A DNA stretch of 64,000 bases from Myxococcales bacterium (lineage in GTDB: Bacteria; Myxococcota; Bradymonadia; UBA7976; UBA1532). The stretch covers positions 1 to 64,000 of the forward strand of contig JACKDM010000003.1 of assembly GCA_020633515.1 (NCBI GenBank), given 5' to 3'. Below, in pieces: positions 63,744 to 64,000 of this stretch (its first letter is position 1; each line of letters begins with the position of its first letter). The notes beneath the pieces are model-generated. The model worked only from the letters and a program-made list of their open reading frames with translations, ran no database searches and was not told the DNA's origin. Made by a program: the position numbers and the translations under genes.

Positions 63744-64000
63744 TCAAGCGGGCAGCGCGCCCGCCTCGACGAGCGCCGCGTGCACCTCGCCCACGTTCGC
63801 CGCGACCAGATCCGGCGCGAGCCCGCTCGCCTCGAGCCGCGCCCGGCTCGTCTCCCCCGTCAGCACCAGCGCGCACGTCACCCCGTGGTCGAGCCCGAGC
63901 GGGATGTCGGTGTCGAGCTGATCCCCGACCACCAGCACCTCGTCCCGCCCGCAGCCGAGCTTCGCGAGGCCGGCGTCGAGCATCGCGGTCGTCGGTTTCC
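63744..64000 (-). CDS. HAD-superfamily phosphatase (NagD-like), 5' end outside window
   Basis: The C-terminal 85 residues of a haloacid-dehalogenase-like phosphatase. KPTTAMLDAGLAKLG and VLVVGDQLDTDIPLGLDHGVTCALVLTG match the NagD/4-nitrophenylphosphatase group, with GDxxDTD holding the acidic metal ligands. The gene ends eight bases after typA; its start and catalytic first Asp are beyond the right edge. Confidence 0.85.
   Translation of the reverse strand, partial: KPTTAMLDAGLAKLGCGRDEVLVVGDQLDTDIPLGLDHGVTCALVLTGETSRARLEASGLAPDLVAANVGEVHAALVEAGALPA

Overview
The window is about 75% GC, with nearly every codon ending in G or C and very tight gene packing. Its content points to a deltaproteobacterial-grade bacterium of the phylum Myxococcota: three Hanks-type Ser/Thr kinases and a PP2C phosphatase, many lipoproteins with Cys-rich or Gly-rich tails, a FadL-type outer-membrane protein, a PEGA-domain protein, a DUF4388 kinase and a DUF4159/VWA pair. 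The species cannot be named from sequence alone.

Layout. 1-3683 (minus): a receptor-type kinase cut by the window edge, then a FadL-like porin coupled to a lipoprotein. 3857-7932: an AarF/UbiB kinase, then a small accessory patch with a GNAT acetyltransferase, a convergent excisionase-type HTH protein and a frameshifted SIR2-like/TPR protein. 8190-14422: UDP-glucose dehydrogenase, aspartate kinase, the DUF4159/VWA pair and a tiny zinc-ribbon protein. 14530-21384 (minus): one nine-gene PTS operon, ptsN-hprK-rapZ-IIA-IIB-IIC-IID-ptsH-ptsI, almost all with overlapping stop/start codons. 21522-28087: envelope proteins, a CBS protein, a glycosyltransferase, an EamA transporter and a large DUF4388 kinase. 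28302-34464: a coupled FAD-oxidoreductase/GT2/polysaccharide-deacetylase trio, a MltD-like lytic transglycosylase and MoeA. 34529-36661: an alkaline-phosphatase-superfamily sulfatase. 36701-42138 (minus): PP2C with a lipoprotein, then manB, manC and a two-gene RdgC-like pair. 42346-52375 (plus): PEGA protein, SUMF1-type lipoprotein and a large lipoprotein, followed by murI, an unknown gene, ftsE, ftsX, envC and ctpA. 55825-64000: a CDGSH/ferredoxin-like protein with ArfB, a soluble histidine kinase, an orphan SctJ-like lipoprotein, a lipoprotein with chitobiase-type repeats and a haem motif, BipA/TypA, and a HAD phosphatase cut by the right edge.

How the genes work together. The PTS operon has EI, HPr, HPr kinase, a complete mannose-class EII and a nitrogen-type EIIA, so it can both transport sugar and signal. 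The manB/manC genes, ugd, the glycosyltransferases and the deacetylase supply and modify surface polysaccharide. The murI-ftsEX-envC-ctpA run joins peptidoglycan precursor supply to septal hydrolase control.

Points needing attention. From about 52376 to 54335, and again from 54945 to 55435, the sequence becomes roughly 89% GC and loses recognisable coding content in the middle of ctpA and of a kinase, although kinase fragments remain in more than one frame; I read this as corrupted consensus. Three other genes carry single frameshifts in G/C runs. A dispersed two-hairpin element occurs twice, at 7988-8190 and 58866-58953, each copy immediately abutting the stop codon of a minus-strand gene, and its second stem shows a compensatory base-pair change. 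No tRNA, rRNA, CRISPR array or insertion sequence was seen.
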